From an uncultured Pelagibacteraceae bacterium (GTDB taxonomy: Bacteria > Pseudomonadota > Alphaproteobacteria > Pelagibacterales > Pelagibacteraceae): 59,156 nt of DNA. Shown here piece after piece: positions 8,905-18,138 of this stretch. The position numbers were made by a program, and so were the translations under genes. The DNA lies in contig CABZHY010000004.1 of assembly GCA_902525565.1 (NCBI GenBank), forward strand, positions 1-59,156. The letters run 5' to 3'. Within the stretch, counting starts at the first letter, position 1; each line of letters starts with the position of its first letter. The notes beneath the pieces are model-generated. The model was given only the letters and a program-made list of their open reading frames with translations, was not told the origin of the DNA and did no database searches.

Positions 8905-9980
8905 TGAAAACAATATTTTTTATAATAGATACTTTAGAGACTGGAGGATCAGAGAGAGTTTTAACTGAGTTATCAAATTTTCTGTCAAATAAATATAAAA
9001 TATTTATAATAACCATATCTCAACCCAATAAGGTTAAAGATTTTTACAAATTAAATAAAAATATAAAAAGAGTAAAAATTTATGAAAATTTAAAAAATGA
9101 AAATTTTTTAATTAAAATTCTTAGGTTTATTAGTTTATCCAATAAGTTAAGCAAAATAATAATAAAAGAAAAACCTAAAGCTTGTATAAGTTTTTTAACT
9201 TTTTCAAATTTATTAAATGTTTTTTGTTCATTAATATATAAAAATACAAAATGCATTATATCTGAAAGAATAAATCCTAAACTAATTAAAAAAAATTTCA
9301 TTTATAATATTTTGTCGTTTGTTTTTTATAGATTTGCGGATGTGTTAGTAGTTCAATCTAAATCAATAAGAAATTCATTAAAACATTATAATAAAAATAT
9401 TAAGATAATATTTAATCATGTGAGAAATATTAATAATAAAAATAAATATAATTTCAAAAATATAAATTTTTTAAGTATTTCTAGGTTAGATCGCCAAAAA
9501 AATATTTTTTTTTTAATTAAGTCATTTTCTTATCTTGTCGATTTTAATAAAAATTTTAAGTTATATATAGTTGGAGATGGACCACAAAAAAAAAAAATTA
9601 AAATTTTTATAAATAATTTAAATGTTTCAAAACATGTAAAATTACTAGGAATTAAAAATAATGTAGAAAAATATTTAACTTCATCAAAATTTTACATACA
9701 CACTGCCCTAACAGAGGGAATGTCTAATGCTGTACTTGAAGCAATGTCAGCAAATGTTCCTTGTATTGTCTTAAAACATCATTCTCAACATGAGTTTTTT
9801 AAAAATAAAGACAATTGTTTTATTTTAAATACATCAAATGAAAAAAAATTTTCAAGAAAGGTTTTAAAAATCACAAAAATGAAACAATTTAAAATTGATA
9901 AAATAATTAGAAGAGCAAAAAAATCTATCGCTAAAATAAATATTAAAAATATTGCTTTAAAATGGGACAATCTAATTTAA
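8904..9980 (+). CDS. Family 4 glycosyltransferase
   Basis: TAATG overlap with the preceding gene. 358 residues with a GT-B architecture: N-terminal IDTLETGGSERVLTELSNF (glycine-rich acceptor-side loop of GT4), LSISRLDRQKNIFFLIKSF at the start of the donor domain, IVGDGPQKKKI, and TEGMSNAVLEAMSANVPCIV carrying the E-x7-E signature. This pattern is typical of retaining GT4 enzymes acting on lipid-linked glycans at the cytoplasmic face of the inner membrane. Sugar specificity is unknown. Confidence 0.88.
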   Translation: MKTIFFIIDTLETGGSERVLTELSNFLSNKYKIFIITISQPNKVKDFYKLNKNIKRVKIYENLKNENFLIKILRFISLSNKLSKIIIKEKPKACISFLTFSNLLNVFCSLIYKNTKCIISERINPKLIKKNFIYNILSFVFYRFADVLVVQSKSIRNSLKHYNKNIKIIFNHVRNINNKNKYNFKNINFLSISRLDRQKNIFFLIKSFSYLVDFNKNFKLYIVGDGPQKKKIKIFINNLNVSKHVKLLGIKNNVEKYLTSSKFYIHTALTEGMSNAVLEAMSANVPCIVLKHHSQHEFFKNKDNCFILNTSNEKKFSRKVLKITKMKQFKIDKIIRRAKKSIAKINIKNIALKWDNLI

Positions 9981-9993
9981 ATTTTAGTAATTT

Positions 9994-11100
9994 ATGAAAA
10001 AAAAAATTTTGATGATCGTAGGAAAATTTTATCCAGAAGTAAGTGGTGGTAATCTACAATGTAAAAAAATTATTGACTCATTAAAAAAGAATTTTGATTT
10101 TAAAATTTTAACATTTACAAATTCAAAAAAAAAATTTCAAAAAGAAAGCAAAAAATATGATATTACAAGAATAAAGTTAAAAGATAATTTTTATATAATT
10201 TTTGAAATTATTTATTTTTTCTTACAAAACCATAAAAATTTTTTTTTAGTCCATATATTTGGTATTTCAAGATTAAATATTTTAATCATTGTATTATCAA
10301 AAATTTTCAATAAAAAAATTGTCGTAAAGTTTTCTTCATTTGGTGAAGATGATCTTGAGACAGTTTATAATAAATCTAAACTAAACTTTATATTACATAA
10401 ATATTTTTGTGATAGATTAATTTCTATAGCCCCAATTTTTAAAAAAAAATGTGATAAATTTAAAGTAGAAAAAAAGAAAAATATTTTAATAAACAATTTT
10501 TTTTTAGCTAAAAGATTAAAAATTTCCAAAACCGATATTTTTAATAAATCAAAGCCTTTAAAAAATGTATTATGTGTTGGTCATTTTTCTAAAGATAAAA
10601 GAAATTATTTTGCTTTTAAAATATGGAAAGAAGCATTTTTAAAAGGTTTTAAGTCAAATATCATATTTGTTGGGTTGAGTGATCCACAAAATTATGAAGT
10701 TGATATAAAAATAAAACAAAGAATTAAAAACGAAGCAAAAAAATTAAATTTAATTAAATATATGCGTTTTATTAATTTTGAGAAGGAAATGACAAAAATT
10801 TATAGACGATCCGATATTTTATTGATGCCATCTATAAGGGAGGGCGTACCTAATGCTTTAATAGAGTCGATTTATTTTGGTTTAAGCTGCTTATGCACAA
10901 AGTTACCAAGTATTGAAAATTTTTTAAAATATAGAAATCTTAAATTTATTAAAGTTAGTTCTAAAAAGAATATTTGGTGTAATGAGCTAATAAAATTATT
11001 AGTCAAACCTACAAAAAAACAGATAAATAACACAATATTATTAAATTTTAACAATAAAAAAATTACTGAAAATTATTTGAAACTTTATAAAAATTTATAA
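9994..11100 (+). CDS. Family 4 glycosyltransferase
   Basis: 368 residues. N-terminal MIVGKFYPEVSGGNLQCKKI is the GT4 glycine-rich loop; the donor domain has VLCVGHFSKDKRNYFAFKIW, a IIFVGLSDP turn and SIREGVPNALIESIYFGLSCLC with an E-x-type acidic pair. It is very lysine/isoleucine rich, as are its neighbours. ATG at 9994 lies 13 bases after the previous stop and the next gene starts on its last base, so it is part of the same operon. Substrate cannot be assigned. Confidence 0.85.
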   Translation: MKKKILMIVGKFYPEVSGGNLQCKKIIDSLKKNFDFKILTFTNSKKKFQKESKKYDITRIKLKDNFYIIFEIIYFFLQNHKNFFLVHIFGISRLNILIIVLSKIFNKKIVVKFSSFGEDDLETVYNKSKLNFILHKYFCDRLISIAPIFKKKCDKFKVEKKKNILINNFFLAKRLKISKTDIFNKSKPLKNVLCVGHFSKDKRNYFAFKIWKEAFLKGFKSNIIFVGLSDPQNYEVDIKIKQRIKNEAKKLNLIKYMRFINFEKEMTKIYRRSDILLMPSIREGVPNALIESIYFGLSCLCTKLPSIENFLKYRNLKFIKVSSKKNIWCNELIKLLVKPTKKQINNTILLNFNNKKITENYLKLYKNL

Positions 11101-12908
11101 TGAAACAAAATTATATAATTTTATCTACCCTTGATTGGAATTCCAATTGGCAAATACCTCATGAATTAGTTCATTCATTATTAAAAGATAAAAATAGGGT
11201 TCTGTATGTAGAAAATACTGGTGTTAGATCTCTAATGATTAAAGATTTAAATAGAATCATAAAAAGAGCATCTAATTTTATCAATAGTGCTAGAGGTTTT
11301 AAAAAAGAAAATAAAAATTTAACAATTTTTTCTCCTATTATTTTTCCATATCCTTATAATAAGACTTCGCTTTATATTAATAAATTAATTTACATAAATA
11401 ATATAAAAAAATGGATAGAAACAAATAAACTCAAAGACACAATATTAATTTGTTTTTTGCCTTCACCAATAAATTTAGAATTAATTAAAAATATAAAATT
11501 TCATAAGGTTATATATTATTGTCTTGATAATTTAAGCCAAGGTTATTTTGACTCATATAAAATAAAAAATTTTGAGAAAAAATTTGTAAAATTATCAGAT
11601 TTAAATTTTTTTACCTCACAAAAATTGCTGAATAAAAATTTCATTGAAAATAAATCTTTTTTATTACCAGCTGGAGTAAAATTAGAAAATTTTAAAAAAG
11701 AAAGAAAAATTGATAAGAAAAAAAATAAAAAAATTATTGGCTATATAGGAGCTGTAAGTAATGTATTTGATCAAGATCTAGTTAAAGAAATTTCTAAAAA
11801 ATTTAAAAATTACTTGATTCATATTGTAGGACCAATTTTTACAGATATTTCAGATCTTAAAAAACTTAAAAATATAAAATTTACCAAGCAAGTTCCCCAC
11901 AAATCATTACAAAATTATATGGTAAATTTTGATATTGGTATTATTCCATACAAAATTAATAATTATACAGAGAGTGTCTATCCTTGTAAATTAAATGAAT
12001 ATTTAGCAATGGGCGTACCAGTTGTTACAACAGGTATTAATGAACTTACAGAAAAAAACATTTTTGATAAAAAAGTTTTTTCTATCGCACATAATAAAGC
12101 TGAATTTATAAAAAAAATTGAAATAGAAATTAAACAAGATTCATATTCTAAAATTAATTTAAGAAGAAATTATGCGAAAAAAAATTCTTGGAATTCAAGA
12201 TATCAAAAATTTTCTGATAAAATATTATCATATGATAATAAATATCTTGAAAAAGATATATGGACCGACGAATTCATTACTCAATTTAAAACTTTTAAAA
12301 ATAAAATATTTAGAACAGTTTCAATAATATCTGTAATTTATTTAATGATATTTCATTCATCAATTGTATGGCATATGGGTGAATATTTGAGATACTTCAA
12401 ACAAATAGAAAAAAGTGATACTTTGGTAGTTTTTAGTGGCGATGGTGAAGACTCTTATGTCAATAATTCTTATCAAGAAAGAGTTTTAGATGCAATTAAA
12501 TACCATAAGTTAAATTATTACAAAAATATTTATTTATCTTCTGGAAGAGAACAAACTATTCCAGAAACATTAATCATTAAATCTGTTTTAGTAAATTATG
12601 GGATTAATGAAGGTAATATTAAAATTCAAAAAGAGTATCCATCCAGTACGGCAGAAAATATCTCTTATGTTTACAATCAATTAAAAAGAGATAATGTTAA
12701 AAAAATATTATTTCTTACTTCGCCATTTCATAGTAGAAGATCAATGCTAATTTGGAATAAATATCCAGACATTGATGTTTTACCTATAAAGCCAATTAAT
12801 GATAGTTACAGGCATGAAAAATTTAATTTAAAATTCAAAAGTCTAAAAATTATTACTTATGAGTATTTGTCTATAATTTATAATTATTTTAGAGGGAATT
12901 TTAATTGA
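11100..12908 (+). CDS. Fusion of GT4-like glycosyltransferase, transmembrane helix and DUF218 (YdcF/SanA-like) domain
   Basis: 602 residues, much longer than a GT4 enzyme. Residues about 1-375 form a GT-B glycosyltransferase (LSTLDWNSNWQIPHELVHSL, KIIGYIGAVSNVFD, and YPCKLNEYLAMGVPVVTTG in the donor site). A hydrophobic helix lies near residues 404-422. From about 437 a DUF218 domain follows: DTLVVFSGDGED, NIYLSSGREQT, YPSSTAENISY and FLTSPFHSRRSMLIW, which are the family's conserved blocks. DUF218 proteins are linked to envelope integrity, so the single helix may place it in the periplasm with the transferase in the cytoplasm. That topology is inference. Confidence 0.82.
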   Translation: MKQNYIILSTLDWNSNWQIPHELVHSLLKDKNRVLYVENTGVRSLMIKDLNRIIKRASNFINSARGFKKENKNLTIFSPIIFPYPYNKTSLYINKLIYINNIKKWIETNKLKDTILICFLPSPINLELIKNIKFHKVIYYCLDNLSQGYFDSYKIKNFEKKFVKLSDLNFFTSQKLLNKNFIENKSFLLPAGVKLENFKKERKIDKKKNKKIIGYIGAVSNVFDQDLVKEISKKFKNYLIHIVGPIFTDISDLKKLKNIKFTKQVPHKSLQNYMVNFDIGIIPYKINNYTESVYPCKLNEYLAMGVPVVTTGINELTEKNIFDKKVFSIAHNKAEFIKKIEIEIKQDSYSKINLRRNYAKKNSWNSRYQKFSDKILSYDNKYLEKDIWTDEFITQFKTFKNKIFRTVSIISVIYLMIFHSSIVWHMGEYLRYFKQIEKSDTLVVFSGDGEDSYVNNSYQERVLDAIKYHKLNYYKNIYLSSGREQTIPETLIIKSVLVNYGINEGNIKIQKEYPSSTAENISYVYNQLKRDNVKKILFLTSPFHSRRSMLIWNKYPDIDVLPIKPINDSYRHEKFNLKFKSLKIITYEYLSIIYNYFRGNFN

Positions 12909-14002
12909 AAACGCTCTTAATTTCAAACTCCTTCTGGAATTTTTTCAATTTTAGAAAAAACTTAGTATTTGAACTTGCTAAAGTAAATCAAATATACCTT
13001 GTGGCAAATAAAGATAAATTTAAAAAAAAATTTATCCACACTAATATCAAAACAATTAAAAGTTCTTTAAATAAAAATAAAATAAATATTTTGAGTGATA
13101 TAAAATATTTATTATTTATTTTTAAAATTTTTAAAAAAATTAAACCTGATATTGTTGTTTCTTTTACTTTTAAGCCAAATCTGATTTCACTATTAGTTTC
13201 AAGAATTTTAAAAATTAGATCTATTATCACTATTTCTGGATTAGGTACATTATTTCTAAATCATAAATTTTTATTTTATTTAATATTAAAAATATTTAAA
13301 ATCTTAATAAATGAAAATGTAACAATTTTTTTTCATAATAAAGATGACTATTTTATTTTTAAAAATAAAAACATTATTAAAAATGCTTTTAAAGCTCGAG
13401 TTATCAATGGCTCTGGAGTTGACTTTAAAAAATTTAAATTTACTAAAAAAAATTTTAAAAAAAATAATTTTATATTCATTGGAAGATTGATAAAGGAGAA
13501 AGGAATAAACGAACTTCTTGTTGTAATTAAAAAAATTAAAAAAAAATTACCAAACTCAAATTTCAAAATAATCGGTGAATTCGATAGAAATAACCCAAGA
13601 TCAATAGAAATTATCAAATTAAAAAATTTTGTAAAAAGTGGACTGTTATCTTACGAAAATTTTAAAACCGATATTCAGACTGAATATAAAAATTCCACAT
13701 GTTTAATTCTTCCATCTTATCGTGAGGGTTTATCAAAGACTGTTATGGAGGCAATGTATTCTGGACTTCCTGTTATCACTTTTGATGTTCCTGGTTGCAA
13801 GGATATTGTAAATCAATCAAAAGCTGGATTGTTAGCTAAATTTAGAAATAAAGTTTCATTAGAAAAACAAATTTTAAAATTTGTAAGTTTATCTATTTCC
13901 AAAAAGTTAGATATGAGTATTAATGCACATAATTTTGCAAAAAAAAATTTTGATGAAAAAAAAATATTGAGTAAATATCTAAATGAAATACGGAAATATT
14001 AA
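12905..14002 (+). CDS. Family 4 glycosyltransferase (PglA/WbnK-like)
   Basis: TTG start overlapping the upstream TGA by 4 bases; no better start is visible because the protein's first conserved strand (LISNSFWNFFNFRKNLVFEL) begins at once. 365 residues. It has the ISGLGTLF motif typical of a GT4 subgroup transferring HexNAc or hexose to lipid-linked sugars, FIGRLIKEKGINELL, and SYREGLSKTVMEAMYSGLPV with the E-x7-E signature followed by DVPGCKDIV. Coupled to neighbours by overlap on both sides. Confidence 0.88.
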   Translation: MKTLLISNSFWNFFNFRKNLVFELAKVNQIYLVANKDKFKKKFIHTNIKTIKSSLNKNKINILSDIKYLLFIFKIFKKIKPDIVVSFTFKPNLISLLVSRILKIRSIITISGLGTLFLNHKFLFYLILKIFKILINENVTIFFHNKDDYFIFKNKNIIKNAFKARVINGSGVDFKKFKFTKKNFKKNNFIFIGRLIKEKGINELLVVIKKIKKKLPNSNFKIIGEFDRNNPRSIEIIKLKNFVKSGLLSYENFKTDIQTEYKNSTCLILPSYREGLSKTVMEAMYSGLPVITFDVPGCKDIVNQSKAGLLAKFRNKVSLEKQILKFVSLSISKKLDMSINAHNFAKKNFDEKKILSKYLNEIRKY

Positions 14003-15260
14003 AATAACTGTAGTGGGACTAGGTTATGTAGGATTGCCACTAGCTTCTGCGTTATCCAATTATTATGATGTAGTTGGATATGATACATCTAAAAAAAAAA
14101 TTTTAGAACTAAATAAAGGTATAGATTCAACCAATCAATTAAAATATTTAGAAATTAAAAATAAAAGATTAATGTTTACAAATAATCCTTCTGAAATAAA
14201 AGAAAGCAACTTAGTTATAGTAACTGTTCCAACACCAGTTGATAAAAAAAATATACCAGATATTTCTTTGTTAAAAAATGCATGCAAAACTATTGGTATC
14301 AACTTAAAAAAAAAAACTATAATTGTATTTGAGTCAACTGTATATCCAGGTATGACAGAAGAAATTTGTCGTAAAGAAATTGAAAAATATTCAAAACTTA
14401 AATGGAAAAAAGATTTTAATTTAGGATATTCTCCAGAAAGAATTAATCCTGGAGATAAAATTCATAAACTCGAAAATATTACTAAAGTTATTTCAGCTGA
14501 TGATGATAAAACTCTTCAATTTTTAAAAAAAGTTTATGGAAAAATAATAAAAAAATTACATTTAGCCGAGTCAATAAAAGTAGCAGAAGCAGCAAAAATA
14601 ATTGAAAATACTCAAAGAGATATAAATATAGCTTTTGTAAATGAGTTGTCAGTAATTTTTTCAAAATTAAATATAAATATTTACGATGTGCTGAAAGCTG
14701 CTGAAACAAAATGGAACTTTTTAAAATTTGAACCTGGTTTAGTAGGTGGTCATTGTATTGGGGTAGATCCATATTACTTAACTTATAAAGCTAAACAGAT
14801 CGGATACGCACCCAAAATAATTTTATCTGGTAGAAAATTAAATGATAATATGACCAGATATTTATACTTAAAGTTTTTAAATCTACTTAAAAGAAAAAAT
14901 CTTAATAAAAAAAAAAATATATTATTATTAGGAATCACATTTAAAGAAAATTGCAACGATTATAGAAATAGTAAGCCACTTGAATTTTATAAACTTTTAT
15001 CAAAACATAAAAATTTTAAAGTAGATGTGCATGATCCATTTGTTGATAAAAGAGAAATTAAAAAGTATCTAAATTTAAAAATCATTAGAACACCAGCTAA
15101 AAATAAATATGATGCAGTTGTTTTATTGGTAAAACACCATCAATACAATAAACTTAATTACAAAAAACTTGAACAATTTGGTAAAAAAGATTTTATTGTG
15201 TTTGACATAAAAAATACCTTTTTTAAAAAATTTAAAAAAGATAATATTTTTACAATATGA
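13983..15260 (+). CDS. UDP-N-acetylhexosamine 6-dehydrogenase (WbpO/TviB-like nucleotide-sugar dehydrogenase)
   Basis: 425 residues, overlapping the previous gene by 20 bases. N-terminal ITVVGLGYVGLPLA is the NAD-binding fingerprint; VPTPVD and FESTVYPGMTEE follow. The catalytic cysteine sits in GLVGGHCIGVDPYYL near residue 255, a sequence form characteristic of the UDP-GlcNAc/GalNAc branch rather than UDP-glucose dehydrogenase. LGITFKENCNDYRNS marks the C-terminal domain. It performs a two-step NAD-dependent oxidation of the sugar C6 to a uronate, feeding the surrounding transferases. Specificity for GlcNAc versus GalNAc is uncertain. Confidence 0.88.
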   Translation: MKYGNIKITVVGLGYVGLPLASALSNYYDVVGYDTSKKKILELNKGIDSTNQLKYLEIKNKRLMFTNNPSEIKESNLVIVTVPTPVDKKNIPDISLLKNACKTIGINLKKKTIIVFESTVYPGMTEEICRKEIEKYSKLKWKKDFNLGYSPERINPGDKIHKLENITKVISADDDKTLQFLKKVYGKIIKKLHLAESIKVAEAAKIIENTQRDINIAFVNELSVIFSKLNINIYDVLKAAETKWNFLKFEPGLVGGHCIGVDPYYLTYKAKQIGYAPKIILSGRKLNDNMTRYLYLKFLNLLKRKNLNKKKNILLLGITFKENCNDYRNSKPLEFYKLLSKHKNFKVDVHDPFVDKREIKKYLNLKIIRTPAKNKYDAVVLLVKHHQYNKLNYKKLEQFGKKDFIVFDIKNTFFKKFKKDNIFTI

Positions 15261-15949
15261 AAAAAAATAAAATAATTTTTGTTGCAGAGATTGGTATGAA
15301 TGCTGACGGAATATTCAAAAATAATGAAAAATTGATCAAAGCCGCTAGTTATGCAGGTGCAGATATAGCCAAATTTCAACTTGGTTGGAGAGATGACAAA
15401 AGTGATATAAACTTTTTAGATCACAAAAGGGTAAAAAAAATTTTTGATTGGGGAAGAAAATATAATATTGAAATAATGTTCTCTATAATCAAGCCATACG
15501 CTTTTGATATAATCAAAAAATTTAAAGTAAAAAGATTCAAAATAGCATCAAGGACTGTAATTGAATACCCAGAATTAATAAAAAAAGTTTTAAAAGAAAA
15601 AAAAGAAACTTTTATATCTTTAGGATGGTGGAAAAAAAATTATTTTCCTTTTAAAGACAAAAATGCAAAATATTTATTTTGTATTTCAAATTATCCAACA
15701 AATCATAAAGATCTCAAAAATTTGCCAAAAAATTTTGATAAATACTTTGGTTACAGTGATCATGTTATTGGTTTAGAGGGATGCTTTTTAGCTATAAGTA
15801 GGGGTGCAAATTTAATCGAAAAGCATTTTACACTTGATAAAACTTCAAAAGTAATAAGAGATCATGCACTTAGTGCAACACCAGATGAATTTAAAATTCT
15901 AGTAGATCAAGGTAGAAAAATAAAAAGTCTGGTTAATGAGATTTCTTAA
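15257..15949 (+). CDS. NeuB-family (sialic acid synthase-like) protein lacking the SAF domain
   Basis: 230 residues; ATG overlaps the upstream TGA. The NeuB TIM-barrel motifs are present: VAEIGMNADG, ADIAKFQLGW, FKIAS, GYSDHVIGLEG and LIEKHFTLDK, which supply PEP, metal and sugar contacts. Typical NeuB/LegI/PseI proteins are about 335-350 residues and end in an antifreeze/SAF domain that covers the active site; this one stops right after the barrel. It may condense PEP with a HexNAc-derived sugar to make a nonulosonate, consistent with the cytidylyltransferase-like genes upstream. Substrate is unknown and the truncated form may have altered function. Confidence 0.8.
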   Translation: MKKNKIIFVAEIGMNADGIFKNNEKLIKAASYAGADIAKFQLGWRDDKSDINFLDHKRVKKIFDWGRKYNIEIMFSIIKPYAFDIIKKFKVKRFKIASRTVIEYPELIKKVLKEKKETFISLGWWKKNYFPFKDKNAKYLFCISNYPTNHKDLKNLPKNFDKYFGYSDHVIGLEGCFLAISRGANLIEKHFTLDKTSKVIRDHALSATPDEFKILVDQGRKIKSLVNEIS

Positions 15950-17015
15950 AAATAGAAATAAATCAATTGCTTTTTTTTTACCTAGATTTCATACTAATCT
16001 ATATGGACTTACAGAATATTTATTAAAAAAAAAAATAAATGTAAAAGTTTTTTCATTTAATAAAAGTTTAATTGAAAATTATAAATTAATAAAACCTATA
16101 AAAATTCCTGAAAAAAAAATAAAAATTTTTAATTTTACAATAAATTTTTTTAAATATTTAAAATTACTCAGTTATTTAAAAAAAAAAAATTATAATTTAG
16201 TTATAATAAGACTTGATGATTTTAAATCATATATTTTGTTACCAATTTTACTTAGGTTTTTAAAAATAAATTTTTTTTTTTACACTCAAACAGATTTAGA
16301 ATATTTCTATAATTTAAAAAATCTAAAATATGTGAAGTATTTTATTTTTTTAAATTTTTTTAAAACTAAAATTCTAACACCAGTCTTTAATAAGAAAAAA
16401 ATAAAAAGAAATAAGTACTTTTTACCATTCCCCTTTTTAATAAAAATGAAAAAACAAAAAAAAAAACAAACTTATTATCTCAAAATATTATGTATAGCGA
16501 AATATCAAAAAAGAAAAAATATTTTGTTATTAATTAGAGTTTTGAAAAGTTTAGATATTAAATTTAAATTAATAGTAATTGGTGAAAAAACAACTCAAAA
16601 TCATTTTTATAACTATAACAAAATTAAGAAATTTCTATTTCAAGAGAAATTAACCAAAAATGTGATATTAAAGTACAATATAAAAAATAATAATATTAAT
16701 AGATTTTACAATTGGTGCGATTTTTTTGTTTTGCCATCAACAAAAGAACCCGCTGCAATATCTCCACTAGAGGCTCTTAGTTTTAGAAAACCTGTAATTT
16801 GTAGCTCAAATAATGGAACTAAATATTATATAAACCACAATATTAATGGTTATATATTTGATGATGATAATTATAAATCTTTAAGAAATTATATAAGAAA
16901 AATGTCTTTAAATTATAAAAGATTTCAAAAAAATTTAAATTTAATTAAAGATAACTTTTTAAACGAAAATATACTAAATAAAATTAATAACAAAATTTTA
17001 AAAATAAAAATATGA
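15936..17015 (+). CDS. Family 4 glycosyltransferase
   Basis: ATG lies inside the last codons of the NeuB-like gene (14-base overlap). 359 residues, extremely lysine/phenylalanine rich. The N-terminal half is poorly conserved (SIAFFLPRFHTNLYGLTEYL), but the donor domain is recognisable: ILCIAKYQKRKNILLLIRVL, LIVIGEKTTQ and VLPSTKEPAAISPLEALSFR with the E-x-type motif followed by PVICSSNNGT. Likely a membrane-associated transferase for the same glycan. The N-terminal divergence lowers certainty about acceptor type. Confidence 0.78.
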   Translation: MRFLKNRNKSIAFFLPRFHTNLYGLTEYLLKKKINVKVFSFNKSLIENYKLIKPIKIPEKKIKIFNFTINFFKYLKLLSYLKKKNYNLVIIRLDDFKSYILLPILLRFLKINFFFYTQTDLEYFYNLKNLKYVKYFIFLNFFKTKILTPVFNKKKIKRNKYFLPFPFLIKMKKQKKKQTYYLKILCIAKYQKRKNILLLIRVLKSLDIKFKLIVIGEKTTQNHFYNYNKIKKFLFQEKLTKNVILKYNIKNNNINRFYNWCDFFVLPSTKEPAAISPLEALSFRKPVICSSNNGTKYYINHNINGYIFDDDNYKSLRNYIRKMSLNYKRFQKNLNLIKDNFLNENILNKINNKILKIKI

Positions 17016-18049
17016 ACTTTGAAATTACACAACCTCAGGTGATTTTATCAGCAATAATTTTAATTTTTAATGTTATTTGTTATTTGAAACTTGAAACAAT
17101 CTCTAAATACATACAATTATATGACTATCCTGACGGTATTAGAAAATTGCATAAAAATAAAACTTCTTTATCTGGAGGAGTGTTTGTTTTTTTATCAATT
17201 ATAATTTATATGATTTCTTTTTCTTATTTAAATGCAAATAAATTTGAATATTTTTATTTATTTTCAAATAAATCTACTTTACTTTTTTTTTCATCTTTAA
17301 CATTGATTTTTATTTTAGGTTTTTTAGATGATAAATTTTCTATTTCCCCTGATAAAAAATTATTATGTCTTTTTTTTATAATATATTTATACGTATTAAG
17401 TGACAGTACTGTAAATATTGAAAACATTACTTTTAGTTTTACTGATCAAACAATAATAATTAATAAATCCTCACCAATTTTTACAACTTTAGTTATTGTT
17501 ACATTTATAATTTGTTCCAATATGTTTGATGGTATAAATGGACAGTCTTCATTATTTTTTATTTTTACAATATTGGCTTTGTTAGCTTTCAATCAAGCAA
17601 TATTTGGTTATCTTTTGTTTATATTAATACTGATTTTGATATTTTTTTACTTCAACATTAAAGATAAAGTTTTTTTAGGAGACAATGGCATCTTCGTTAT
17701 TAGTTTCGTAATAGCAATATTTTATTTAAAAACATATAAAATATATGGAGCTATTGATTTTGATCAGATGATTTTAATCGCCTTTATTCCACTCATAGAT
17801 ATGATAAGGGTTTCAATCCTAAGAACATTTAATGGAAAAAATCCAATGTCGCCAGATAGAAATCACATTCACCATTTAATCGAAAATAAATTCAGATTGA
17901 TTTTTATAATATTTTTAACTAGTTTGCCTATAAGCTTGTACTTTGTTTTAAATAATTTTTTTATTTCTTTTATCGTAACAATAATATTTTATATTTTTAT
18001 CATTTTAAATTATATGAAAAATAGAAAAAAAATAAGTTCTTTAAAGTAA
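17012..18049 (+). CDS. WecA/MraY-family undecaprenyl-phosphate sugar-1-phosphate transferase
   Basis: 345-residue polytopic membrane protein overlapping the previous gene by 4 bases. It has the family's cytoplasmic motifs in order: KLHKNKTSLSGGVFVF, LGFLDDKFSI (DDxx metal site), CSNMFDGINGQSS (NxxNxxDGIDGLA-type), FLGDNGIFVISF (GDxG) and PDRNHIHHLIE, the HxHH-type motif typical of the WecA branch. It would start glycan assembly by loading a sugar phosphate on the polyprenyl carrier at the inner membrane. WecA-like rather than MraY because of the HIHH motif and polysaccharide context. Confidence 0.88.
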   Translation: MNFEITQPQVILSAIILIFNVICYLKLETISKYIQLYDYPDGIRKLHKNKTSLSGGVFVFLSIIIYMISFSYLNANKFEYFYLFSNKSTLLFFSSLTLIFILGFLDDKFSISPDKKLLCLFFIIYLYVLSDSTVNIENITFSFTDQTIIINKSSPIFTTLVIVTFIICSNMFDGINGQSSLFFIFTILALLAFNQAIFGYLLFILILILIFFYFNIKDKVFLGDNGIFVISFVIAIFYLKTYKIYGAIDFDQMILIAFIPLIDMIRVSILRTFNGKNPMSPDRNHIHHLIENKFRLIFIIFLTSLPISLYFVLNNFFISFIVTIIFYIFIILNYMKNRKKISSLK

Positions 18050-18138
18050 GAAAAAAATATATGAAATTGCTTTTAATTATTTTTTAAAAGTAATAGTTAT
18101 TAATTTAAATGTGTCGGTTTAAAAATTATTAAAGATTT

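Noticed and set aside
18050..18138. Short ATG frame (8 codons) and T/A-rich stems in the largest gap of the glycan island
   Set aside because: Too short and of background AT composition; no conserved RNA fold or promoter pair could be supported.
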